This document shows, piece by piece, positions 1 through 10,119 of a stretch of DNA of 64,000 nt. This DNA is from Melitaea cinxia (taxonomy: Eukaryota; Arthropoda; Insecta; Lepidoptera; Nymphalidae). The translations under genes and the position numbers were made by a program. The stretch spans positions 4,216,001 to 4,280,000 of the forward strand of contig NC_059419.1 of assembly GCF_905220565.1 (NCBI RefSeq), in the 5' to 3' direction. The notes below the pieces were generated by a model, which was not told the origin of the DNA, did no database searches, and saw nothing but the letters and a program-made list of their open reading frames with translations. Every line of letters starts with the position of its first letter. Positions within the stretch are counted from its first letter, which is position 1.

Positions 1-543
1 ATTCGGCTAGGGTTATGCTTGTACCTAAACCAGGTGTTGAAGGTAAAGTATAATTTTAATTTGTTAAATATTAAAAAAAAAAAAAAAAATATGATAGTAC
101 ATGGTACAAGTAGGTCGGTAAACAAAAATGTTTCTGTTTTCAAGCAGTATTGTGTTCCTATTGGTGAGTAAGGTGACTAGAGCTCCTAGGGGGATTGAGG
201 ATTGGGTCGGCAACGCGCTTGCGATGCTTCTGGTGTTGCAGGCGTCTATAAGCTACGGTAATCGCTTACCATCAGGTGAGCCTGTACGGCCCATACGGCT
301 CACCGGATGGTAAGCGATTACCGTAGTTTATAGACCGTCTGCAACACTAGAAGCGTCACAAACGTATTGCCGACTCTCCCTAGGACCTCTCCTTCTCCTC
401 TCCTTACTCATCACAGGAACACAACACTACTCGAGAGCAGTATTACTTAGCGTTGATCTTCTTTAGTATTTAGTTAGATGACTTTATGATATTTTAGTTA
501 TCTTTTTGTCCGTCGTAATGTAAAATTTTTTGTGTGTCTCCAG
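1..543 (+). other. Intron of the receptor phosphatase gene (3' part)
   Basis: No coding exon is seen before 544. The stretch ends in a T-rich tract and a cag acceptor at 541-543. Its main content is a long palindrome at 132-465, annotated separately. The rest is AT-rich with an A-run near 73-89. The upstream exons, including the first phosphatase domain, must lie outside the window. Confidence 0.7.
132..465. repeat. Near-perfect palindrome built from two inverted copies of an interspersed repeat
   Basis: The left arm (about 132-287) reads through 'caagcagtattgtgttcct', 'gtcggcaacgcgcttgcgat' and 'ggtaatcgcttaccatc'. The right arm (about 290-465) is the reverse complement of the same sequence with scattered substitutions and a short Ct-rich difference. 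The centre is near 288. Other single copies of the same family lie at about 9560-9850, 23005-23130, 28905-29075 and 44055-44275. The two copies meet at their 3' ends, so a transcript of this intron could fold into a stem of roughly 150 bp. Confidence 0.8.
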
Positions 544-701
544 GCAGCGAATATGTGAATGCGAGCTGGGTTTGCGGTAGACGGCGTATACGTGAATATG
601 CAGTGGCGCAGCACCCGGGGCGCGCGCCCGAGCTGTGGCGCCTGCTGTGGGACCACACGGCGCAGCTCGTGCTGCTGCTGGCGCGCGCGCCGCCCGACCC
701 C
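544..701 (+). CDS. Ptp99A: Receptor tyrosine phosphatase, start of the D2 domain (coding exon)
   Basis: Translated in the frame that joins the next exon, the exon gives a classical PTP-domain opening: S-E-Y-V-N-A-S-W, matching the YINAS motif, then REYAVAQHPG, matching the 'aTQgP' strand, then ELWRLLWDHTAQLVLLLA, matching the 'FWRMIWE..SAIIVMLT' helix and strand. It starts after cag (541-543) in phase 1, because the first two bases complete a Gly codon. It ends at GACCCC|gtgagt in phase 0, which fits the next exon at 7147. The last 107 bp (595-701) are the template of the tandem array that follows. The Ptp99A assignment rests on the Asp-for-Cys D2 two exons later. Other two-domain receptors are less likely. 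Upstream exons are outside the window. Confidence 0.8.
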
Positions 702-3700
702 GTGAGTGCTCACACACTGACACACTGACACACTGACACACACAATATGCAGTGGCGCAGCACCCGGGGCGCGCGCCCGAGCTGTGGCGCCTGCTGTGGG
801 ACCACACGGCGCAGCTCGTGCTGCTGCTGGCGCGCGCGCCGCCCGACCCCGTGAGTGCTCACACACTGACACACTGACACACTGACACACACAATATGCA
901 GTGGCGCAGCACCCGGGGCGCGCGCCCGAGCTGTGGCGCCTGCTGTGGGACCACACGGCGCAGCTCGTGCTGCTGCTGGCGCGCGCGCCGCCCGACCCCG
1001 TGAGTGCTCACACACTGACACACTGACACACTGACACACACAATATGCAGTGGCGCAGCACCCGGGGCGCGCGCCCGAGCTGTGGCGCCTGCTGTGGGAC
1101 CACACGGCGCAGCTCGTGCTGCTGCTGGCGCGCGCGCCGCCCGACCCCGTGAGTGCTCACACCCGCACACGCACACACACTGACACACACAATATGCAGT
1201 GGCGCAGCACCCGGGGCGCGCGCCCGAGCTGTGGCGCCTGCTGTGGGACCACACGGCGCAGCTCGTGCTGCTGCTGGCGCGCGCGCCGCCCGACCCCGTG
1301 AGTGCTCACACACTGACACACTGACACACTGACACACACAATATGCAGTGGCGCAGCACCCGGGGCGCGCGCCCGAGCTGTGGCGCCTGCTGTGGGACCA
1401 CACGGCGCAGCTCGTGCTGCTGCTGGCGCGCGCGCCGCCCGACCCCGTGAGTGCTCACACACTGACACACTGACACACTGACACACACAATATGCAGTGG
1501 CGCAGCACCCGGGGCGCGCGCCCGAGCTGTGGCGCCTGCTGTGGGACCACACGGCGCAGCTCGTGCTGCTGCTGGCGCGCGCGCCGCCCGACCCCGTGAG
1601 TGCTCACACACTGACACACTGACACACTGACACACACAATATGCAGTGGCGCAGCACCCGGGGCGCGCGCCCGAGCTGTGGCGCCTGCTGTGGGACCACA
1701 CGGCGCAGCTCGTGCTGCTGCTGGCGCGCGCGCCGCCCGACCCCGTGAGTGCTCACACACTGACACACTGACACACTGACACACACAATATGCAGTGGCG
1801 CAGCACCCGGGGCGCGCGCCCGAGCTGTGGCGCCTGCTGTGGGACCACACGGCGCAGCTCGTGCTGCTGCTGGCGCGCGCGCCGCCCGACCCCGTGAGTG
1901 CTCACACCCGCACACGCACACACACTGACACACACAATATGCAGTGGCGCAGCACCCGGGGCGCGCGCCCGAGCTGTGGCGCCTGCTGTGGGACCACACG
2001 GCGCAGCTCGTGCTGCTGCTGGCGCGCGCGCCGCCCGACCCCGTGAGTGCTCACACACTGACACACTGACACACTGACACACACAATATGCAGTGGCGCA
2101 GCACCCGGGGCGCGCGCCCGAGCTGTGGCGCCTGCTGTGGGACCACACGGCGCAGCTCGTGCTGCTGCTGGCGCGCGCGCCGCCCGACCCCGTGAGTGCT
2201 CACACACTGACACACTGACACACTGACACACACAATATGCAGTGGCGCAGCACCCGGGGCGCGCGCCCGAGCTGTGGCGCCTGCTGTGGGACCACACGGC
2301 GCAGCTCGTGCTGCTGCTGGCGCGCGCGCCGCCCGACCCCGTGAGTGCTCACACCCGCACACGCACACACACTGACACACACAATATGCAGTGGCGCAGC
2401 ACCCGGGGCGCGCGCCCGAGCTGTGGCGCCTGCTGTGGGACCACACGGCGCAGCTCGTGCTGCTGCTGGCGCGCGCGCCGCCCGACCCCGTGAGTGCTCA
2501 CACACTGACACACTGACACACTGACACACACAATATGCAGTGGCGCAGCACCCGGGGCGCGCGCCCGAGCTGTGGCGCCTGCTGTGGGACCACACGGCGC
2601 AGCTCGTGCTGCTGCTGGCGCGCGCGCCGCCCGACCCCGTGAGTGCTCACACACTGACACACTGACACACTGACACACACAATATGCAGTGGCGCAGCAC
2701 CCGGGGCGCGTGCCCGAGCTGTGGCGCCTGCTGTGGGACCACACGGCGCAGCTCGTGCTGCTGCTGGCGCGCGCGCCGCCCGACCCCGTGAGTGCTCACA
2801 CCCGCACACGCACACACACTGACACACACAATATGCAGTGGCGCAGCACCCGGGGCGCGCGCCCGAGCTGTGGCGCCTGCTGTGGGACCACACGGCGCAG
2901 CTCGTGCTGCTGCTGGCGCGCGCGCCGCCCGACCCCGTGAGTGCTCACACCCGCACACGCACACACACTGACACACACAATATGCAGTGGCGCAGCACCC
3001 GGGGCGCGCGCCCGAGCTGTGGCGCCTGCTGTGGGACCACACGGCGCAGCTCGTGCTGCTGCTGGCGCGCGCGCCGCCCGACCCCGTGAGTGCTCACACA
3101 CTGACACACTGACACACTGACACACACAATATGCAGTGGCGCAGCACCCGGGGCGCGTGCCCGAGCTGTGGCGCCTGCTGTGGGACCACACGGCGCAGCT
3201 CGTGCTGCTGCTGGCGCGCGCGCCGCCCGACCCCGTGAGTGCTCACACCCGCACACGCACACACACTGACACACACAATATGCAGTGGCGCAGCACCCGG
3301 GGCGCGCGCCCGAGCTGTGGCGCCTGCTGTGGGACCACACGGCGCAGCTCGTGCTGCTGCTGGCGCGCGCGCCGCCCGACCCCGTGAGTGCTCACACCCG
3401 CACACGCACACACACTGACACACACAATATGCAGTGGCGCAGCACCCGGGGCGCGCGCCCGAGCTGTGGCGCCTGCTGTGGGACCACACGGCGCAGCTCG
3501 TGCTGCTGCTGGCGCGCGCGCCGCCCGACCCCGTGAGTGCTCACACACTGACACACTGACACACTGACACACACAATATGCAGTGGCGCAGCACCCGGGG
3601 CGCGCGCCCGAGCTGTGGCGCCTGCTGTGGGACCACACGGCGCAGCTCGTGCTGCTGCTGGCGCGCGCGCCGCCCGACCCCGTGAGTGCTCACACACTGA

Positions 3701-6372
3701 CACACTGACACACTGACACACACAATATGCAGTGGCGCAGCACCCGGGGCGCGCGCCCGAGCTGTGGCGCCTGCTGTGGGACCACACGGCGCAGCTCGTG
3801 CTGCTGCTGGCGCGCGCGCCGCCCGACCCCGTGAGTGCTCACACACTGACACACTGACACACTGACACACACAATATGCAGTGGCGCAGCACCCGGGGCG
3901 CGCGCCCGAGCTGTGGCGCCTGCTGTGGGACCACACGGCGCAGCTCGTGCTGCTGCTGGCGCGCGCGCCGCCCGACCCCGTGAGTGCTCACACCCGCACA
4001 CGCACACACACTGACACACACAATATGCAGTGGCGCAGCACCCGGGGCGCGCGCCCGAGCTGTGGCGCCTGCTGTGGGACCACACGGCGCAGCTCGTGCT
4101 GCTGCTGGCGCGCGCGCCGCCCGACCCCGTGAGTGCTCACACACTGACACACTGACACACTGACACACACAATATGCAGTGGCGCAGCACCCGGGGCGCG
4201 CGCCCGAGCTGTGGCGCCTGCTGTGGGACCACACGGCGCAGCTCGTGCTGCTGCTGGCGCGCGCGCCGCCCGACCCCGTGAGTGCTCACACACTGACACA
4301 CTGACACACTGACACACACAATATGCAGTGGCGCAGCACCCGGGGCGCGCGCCCGAGCTGTGGCGCCTGCTGTGGGACCACACGGCGCAGCTCGTGCTGC
4401 TGCTGGCGCGCGCGCCGCCCGACCCCGTGAGTGCTCACACACTGACACACTGACACACTGACACACACAATATGCAGTGGCGCAGCACCCGGGGCGCGCG
4501 CCCGAGCTGTGGCGCCTGCTGTGGGACCACACGGCGCAGCTCGTGCTGCTGCTGGCGCGCGCGCCGCCCGACCCCGTGAGTGCTCACACCCGCACACGCA
4601 CACACACTGACACACACAATATGCAGTGGCGCAGCACCCGGGGCGCGCGCCCGAGCTGTGGCGCCTGCTGTGGGACCACACGGCGCAGCTCGTGCTGCTG
4701 CTGGCGCGCGCGCCGCCCGACCCCGTGAGTGCTCACACACTGACACACTGACACACTGACACACACAATATGCAGTGGCGCAGCACCCGGGGCGCGCGCC
4801 CGAGCTGTGGCGCCTGCTGTGGGACCACACGGCGCAGCTCGTGCTGCTGCTGGCGCCCGCGCCGCCCGACCCCGTGAGTGCTCACACACTGACACACTGA
4901 CACACTGACACACACAATATGCAGTGGCGCAGCACCCGGGGCGCGCGCCCGAGCTGTGGCGCCTGCTGTGGGACCACGCGGCGCAGCTCGTGCTGCTGCT
5001 GGCGCGCGCGCCGCCCGACCCCGTGAGTGCTCACACCCGCACACGCACACACACTGACACACACAATATGCAGTGGCGCAGCACCCGGGGCGCGCGCCCG
5101 AGCTGTGGCGCCTGCTGTGGGACCACACGGCGCAGCTCGTGCTGCTGCTGGCGCGCGCGCCGCCCGACCCCGTGAGTGCTCACACACGCACACGCACACA
5201 CACTGACACACACAATATGCAGTGGCGCAGCACCCGGGGCGCGCGCCCGAGCTGTGGCGCCTGCTGTGGGACCACACGGCGCAGCTCGTGCTGCTGCTGG
5301 CGCGCGCGCCGCCCGACCCCGTGAGTGCTCACACACTGACACACTGACACACTGACACACACAATATGCAGTGGCGCAGCACCCGGGGCGCGCGCCCGAG
5401 CTGTGGCGCCTGCTGTGGGACCACACGGCGCAGCTCGTGCTGCTGCTGGCGCGCGCGCCGCCCGACCCCGTGAGTGCTCACACCCGCACACGCACACACA
5501 CTGACACACACAATATGCAGTGGCGCAGCACCCGGGGCGCGCGCCCGAGCTGTGGCGCCTGCTGTGGGACCACACGGCGCAGCTCGTGCTGCTGCTGGCG
5601 CGCGCGCCGCCCGACCCCGTGAGTGCTCACACACTGACACACTGACACACTGACACACACAATATGCAGTGGCGCAGCACCCGGGGCGCGCGCCCGAGCT
5701 GTGGCGCCTGCTGTGGGACCACACGGCGCAGCTCGTGCTGCTGCTGGCGCGCGCGCCGCCCGACCCCGTGAGTGCTCACACCCGCACACGCACACACACT
5801 GACACACACAATATGCAGTGGCGCAGCACCCGGGGCGCGCGCCCGAGCTGTGGCGCCTGCTGTGGGACCACACGGCGCAGCTCGTGCTGCTGCTGGCGCG
5901 CGCGCCGCCCGACCCCGTGAGTGCTCACACCCGCACACGCACACACACTGACACACACAATATGCAGTGGCGCAGCACCCGGGGCGCGCGCCCGAGCTGT
6001 GGCGCCTGCTGTGGGACCACACGGCGCAGCTCGTGCTGCTGCTGGCGCGCGCGCCGCCCGACCCCGTGAGTGCTCACACCCGCACACGCACACACACTGA
6101 CACACACAATATGCAGTGGCGCAGCACCCGGGGCGCGCGCCCGAGCTGTGGCGCCTGCTGTGGGACCACACGGCGCAGCTCGTGCTGCTGCTGGCGCGCG
6201 CGCCGCCCGACCCCGTGAGTGCTCACACCCGCACACGCACACACACTGACACACACAATATGCAGTGGCGCAGCACCCGGGGCGCGCGCCCGAGCTGTGG
6301 CGCCTGCTGTGGGACCACACGGCGCAGCTCGTGCTGCTGCTGGCGCGCGCGCCGCCCGACCCCGTGAGTGCT
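595..6372 (+). repeat. 39-copy, 149-bp tandem array of exon end plus 5' splice site
   Basis: The motif aatatgcagtggcgcagc recurs at 595, 744, 893 and so on to 6257, always at 149-bp spacing with no length change over 38 steps. Each unit contains 107 bp identical to the end of the phosphatase exon, then gtgagtgctcacac and a CA/CTGA-rich spacer (42 bp of intron). Spacers come in two equal-length types: A (actgacacactgacacactg) and B (ccgcacacgcacacacactg). The order over copies 1-38 is AAAB AAAAB AAB AAB BABB AAAB AAAB AAB B'ABA BBBB. Exonic substitutions are very rare: T at 2711 and 3158, C at 4857, G at 4978. The B' spacer carries an A at 5186. The first copy is the functional exon end. The other 38 lie inside the intron, and their open frames are by-products of GC-rich repeat sequence. 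Confidence 0.97.
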
Positions 6373-6535
6373 CACACACGCACACGCACACGCACACGCA
6401 CACGCACACGCACACGCACACGCACACGCACACGCACACGCACACGCACACGCACACGCACACGCACACGCACACGCACACGCACACGCACACGCACACG
6501 CACATGCACATGCACACGCACACGCGCACGCACAC
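6373..6535 (+). repeat. CACACG hexanucleotide simple repeat
   Basis: The spacer of the 39th array unit runs into about 25 near-perfect cacacg units. It ends in variant units (cacatg, cgcgcacg) and then unique intron sequence from about 6536. It has most likely grown from a type-B spacer, which already contains cgcacacgcacac. Confidence 0.9.
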
Positions 6536-7146
6536 AGCGACACACTCGGACCCGCGCTCGAACCTACCTGTACAGGCACACCGACGTCACAGGCGCCATG
6601 CTGGATGATTTATGGTAGCGTGATACACACACACGTGAATATAATGTGATCTGATAGCACACACACATGTTTGTTCAGTTCAAACACATGCATATGTATA
6701 CACTGACCAGATGTAGGGTATGTTGCTATATTTATACTCTAATAGACTCCGTGAGTCTGATCCTTGATTGATTCAACATTATTCTTCAGTTTCGACGGAT
6801 TGAGGCTATATTTTATATTTTATATGCCAGTCGTGGGCCTGATTTATAGAAATCCAATAAATAGAACAATCAGTTCTTACTTACTGAATCTTGATTTTCT
6901 ATGTTTTTCTATAAATAAATATTTTATAACATACACACACGGTCGTTTGTTTCTATGATAAGCAACTAAATGCTAGTGTTACAGGTAACATCCAACTGTT
7001 AGAACTATTTTTTTTTATATACATATAAATACAAACCCAGATTTAGTACCCGCAACCCACGGAACAGAAAGCAGGGCCACTACAAACTGCGCCAACGGGC
7101 TAGTCGAAATCTAAACAAACCTAGTTATAAAATTTATCTCTTACAG
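6536..7146 (+). other. Remainder of the phosphatase intron after the array
   Basis: CA-rich sequence changes to AT-rich unique sequence. The intron ends with aatttatctcttacag at 7146. I see no exon or recognisable element here. Confidence 0.6.
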
Positions 7147-8030
7147 GAATGCGACGTGTTTTGGCCTACGGAAGACGAAAAGGAATTGTTTGTGGCAAAT
7201 TTTAGGGCGAGCTTCGTTTCAAAAGATACATACGTGGCATATAGAAGATCGGAAAGAGAAGTTCAAAATCAAGTTCCACCGACGCCGGAAACGAATGGAT
7301 ACAGGAGGCAGGACGGTAGCGAGTGTGCAGATGATGAATGCCTTATACCTGAAAATAGTTCGCCAGTAAACGAAACAGAACCAGCGTACCGGTTTGATAG
7401 AACAGAATTAAGATTAGAACGACTTAGCGGAAGCAGAGATCTTTCAGCCCGAAAGTCAATAGCGAATGGCGATTTATTTTCATCGTTATCTGAAAAGAAG
7501 AATGGACCAAAATCTCCTAGAAGCCCATCAAAAATGTCATTGAAAAACTTTAAGCTCGGCTCACCCACGAAATTCAAGTTTCCTGATTGGGGGTCGAGGA
7601 CCGCTGGTTCACCTCCTGACACGGCACCACCCCCTCCCCCAATAGCCCCCTCTTTAACCGTCGAAGAAGAAGCCGAATTGAGAAGGCCAGTGTATACATT
7701 CGAAAAAGTGAAAAGTGTTCCCAACGTCACCTCTGATAGAATTATAGAAGTTACCAATGTCAGTGTTCATTCTTTACAGGACGACTATCAATTAAGTGTT
7801 AAGTTTATTAAGTGCAGTGGTTGGTTGCAAGGTGACACTACTGAGTACAGTGCGGGTAGGCCCGATGACAATGAGTTTGTGAGGGCAGTGCGGCAGGCCA
7901 GCAGTGAGAGTCAGAGGGAAGAGGCGTTGGATCGGCTCATAGCGCCCTACCGGGACTCGTTTGCGTTGATGGAGTTTGTGGCGGGCTGCCAGATGGAGTA
8001 CAAGAATGGTCCTGTTGTGGTTATAGATAA
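7147..8030 (+). CDS. Ptp99A: Receptor tyrosine phosphatase D2 domain, large central exon with Ser/Pro-rich insertion
   Basis: The exon is in phase 0 with the 544-701 exon and opens ECDVFWPTEDEKE, like the 'YWP.E' strand of RPTP second domains. After KDTYVAYRRSERE a stretch of roughly 150 residues follows that is not part of a normal PTP fold. It is rich in Ser, Pro, Lys and Glu, contains SPRSPSK and a PPPPP run near 7626-7645, and looks flexible and phosphorylatable. The fold resumes with VYTFEKVKS, then SLQDDYQLSVKFIKCSGW. The WPD catalytic loop reads W-L-Q (7822-7830). After a helix with DRLIAPYRDS the exon ends in NGPVVVIDK, where Asp (8026-8028) replaces the catalytic Cys. The donor is GATAA|gtgagt, phase 2. 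The domain is therefore a pseudophosphatase, probably regulatory or dimerising, on the cytoplasmic side of the membrane. Confidence 0.85.
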
Positions 8031-9202
8031 GTGAGTATTGTGATTTAGGTTTTTGAATAGGGGTTAGAAAAAAGTTAACCTTTACTGATTCCAAATAAAT
8101 AAGGGTCGTATTTTGTTAACTGAGGTTAACTACAGACTGCTCTATTGTTTTAATGAAAGATTCATCAATGTTGATTATAGTAGTTTTGATGCACATTCAG
8201 GGTTCAGTTTTCAATACCCGCCATATTTGTTGTTGTAAAAATATTTGTTTTTAGGGTTCAACATCTCAGAACATGTACAAAATTCAATAATTAATCTCAG
8301 TTATTTAGTTGGTAACACATTAACTAAATAACTGAGGTTAATTATTAAAGTGAAACTTCTTTAGGCGCATGAGGATAAGATTTTTTACGGATTTAACGTC
8401 ACGAAGATGTGCGACGTTTTGATGTGCAACGTTTTTTAATTATGATACCGCCTACTTCGTCCGGTACAGGCGTCACCCGCCTCGTGTTCTGCTTCACCTT
8501 AGTTTTCAATTAGTTTTTAATTATTTATTTATTTTTTAGTTTCTCAAAGAAGTTTCAATTCTGGCACGTGTACTTTGTACGCACGTACTATTTTGTTTTT
8601 CTTGTTAGTCTAAAATTGTCTATTAACAATTGAAAAGTATAGCTTTCAAAGTACACGGTCAATAGTAGTTATTTGTTAGTTCAGAGGTTAGTTACGGTTT
8701 ATCAGTTTCTATGTCATTTAAGTTAAATCTAAATTTAAGTAAAACTAATGTATAGAGTATCCAAATATTTGCATTTGCAAGCTGCCTGTGTAGTTAATGG
8801 CAGCAAAGAATATAGCCACTCCCTCTTTTCCCGTGTGTGTCGTAAGAGGCGATCAAGGAAAAACAGTTCCACTACCACCTTGGAACTTAAAAAGCCAACC
8901 GATGGCGTGATATCCACCCAACTGCTGGCTTTGAAATACACAGGCCGAAGATGGCAACAGCGTCTTCGGTGCGACAAGGGTTGACACCCTGGGGTCACCG
9001 ATAGGCATGCCCAGCGTGGTGACTATGGGCAAAAAACATAAGTTCACGCCATTTTTGGTGCGAACTTGTGGAGGCCTACGTCCAGCAGTGGACTGCGATA
9101 GGCTGATATGTGTGTGTTTCTAACCATGAGTCTCCTAGTGTCCAAGTAAAGCGATAGCAAATAATGTTTTTCTAGTTAGTCACATATATATACGCTCCCC
9201 AG
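8031..9202 (+). other. Phosphatase intron containing an interspersed repeat
   Basis: The donor is gtgagtattg and the acceptor is tacgctccccag (9202). The first part is AT-rich with repeated 'taactgaggttaa'-like segments near 8120 and 8330. The rest holds the repeat annotated at 8790-9115. Confidence 0.75.
8790..9115 (+). repeat. SINE-like interspersed repeat, 'ccagcagtggact' family
   Basis: It contains the family landmarks in order: ccactccctcttttcccgtg, gtcgtaagaggcgat, ttccactaccaccttggaac, ggctttgaaatacacaggcc, gcccagcgtggtgactatgg and gtggaggcctacgtccagca. It ends in a TG-rich tail. Related copies or pieces lie at 24930-25098, 26205-26450, 28391-28730, 37300-37680, 43050-43340 and 53637-53965. 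Confidence 0.85.
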
Positions 9203-9533
9203 GTACGGCGGCTGGCGCGCGCTCACGTTCTGCTCGCTGAGCGCGGCGTGCGGCGGCGTGCGCAACCCGCGCGTGGCGGAGCCGGGCGCCGACTGCGCGC
9301 CGCGCGAGAGCGGCGCCGACCTGTACTGCTGCAGCGCGCTCAACGCGCACGCGCGCGTTGCGCCGCCCGCCGCGCACGAGCCCGCGCACGCGCCGCACGC
9401 GCTGCTGGCGGCCTACTGCGCGCTCGCGGCCTACGCGCAGGCCCTGCCCCCGCAGCTCGGCAGCCCCGGCCCCCGGCCCGCGGGGGACGGGGGGGACGGG
9501 GGCCCCGCGCACCCCGCACCGCCCGACAGCTGA
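9203..9533 (+). CDS. Ptp99A: Receptor tyrosine phosphatase, last coding exon (D2 C-terminus)
   Basis: Base G9203 completes the Lys codon split at 8030, giving IDKYGGWRALTFCSL. This aligns with the phosphatase signature VHCSAGVGRTG, with Ile for His and Asp for Cys, the final Arg kept, and the helix after the P-loop present. ADLYCCSALNAHARV and HALLAAYCALAAYAQAL occupy the place of the last two D2 helices ('DVYQxAKxLRxxRP' and 'YxFIYxxL'). A low-complexity Gly/Pro/Asp tail ends at TGA 9531-9533. The exon is extremely GC-rich, with nearly every third position G or C, unlike the preceding exon. The degenerate Ala-rich helices suggest relaxed selection or a compositional drive. Confidence 0.82.
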
Positions 9534-10119
9534 ACCGGTACGTTTCGTGCGCTACTCTTGAGCGTAGGGCTTTAACTGGGGTAGGGCACAGCGGGGAATT
9601 TCCTGCTCAAAATCTGGAGCAGCGCGACTGGGGAAGTACCTCGACCTTCTAGAAGATCACAGCTAAATAATACTGTTTTGAAGCAGTATTGTGTTCCTGT
9701 GGTGACCAGAGCTCCTGTGGAGTATTGGGAATAGGGTCGGCAACGCGCTTGCGATGCTTCTGGTTTTGCAAGCGTCTATAACCTATGGTCATTGCTTATC
9801 ATCGGATGAGCCGTACGCTTGTTTGCCAGTTGCATAAAAAAGGCTCACCTGACAAGACCTGCAATACATGTGTTATAGAACTAAAAATAATATAATCTTA
9901 ATATACTCGTATATAAATTACACGTCACGTTGTTTGTTCGCGATGTACTTCTAAACTACTTAACCGATTTTAATCAAATTTGCACACCGTGTGCAGTTTG
10001 ATCCAACTTGAAAGATAGACTATATTTTATTTATTTTTATTTTGATATATGTTATTATTATATTAAAAAAAAATACTATATAATAACAAAAAATAATTAT
10101 ATTTTCGTTTTGTTTACAG
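9534..10119 (+). other. Likely 3' UTR intron carrying a SINE-like repeat
   Basis: Four bases after the stop codon is a consensus donor, CCG|gtacgt (GT at 9538-9539). A T-rich acceptor, ttttgtttacag, ends at 10119. The span between holds a repeat (about 9560-9850) that also occurs in the 132-465 palindrome, with landmarks gggtagggcacagc, aatttcctgctcaaa, gtcggcaacgcgcttgcgat and gccgtacgcttgtttgcc. If spliced, the 3' UTR would be two-part. Alternatively, the transcript reads straight through the repeat. Confidence 0.5.

Noticed and set aside
595..6372. CRISPR-like or satellite/centromere interpretation of the array
   Set aside because: Units are contiguous copies of an exon end and intron start without unique spacers, in a eukaryotic gene. 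The array is too small and too gene-embedded for a centromere.
484..6579. Many overlapping 83-153 residue frames on both strands of the tandem array
   Set aside because: They are products of GC-rich repeat sequence with few stops. The 149-bp period shifts the frame each unit, and only the + strand exon 544-701 has splice and domain support.
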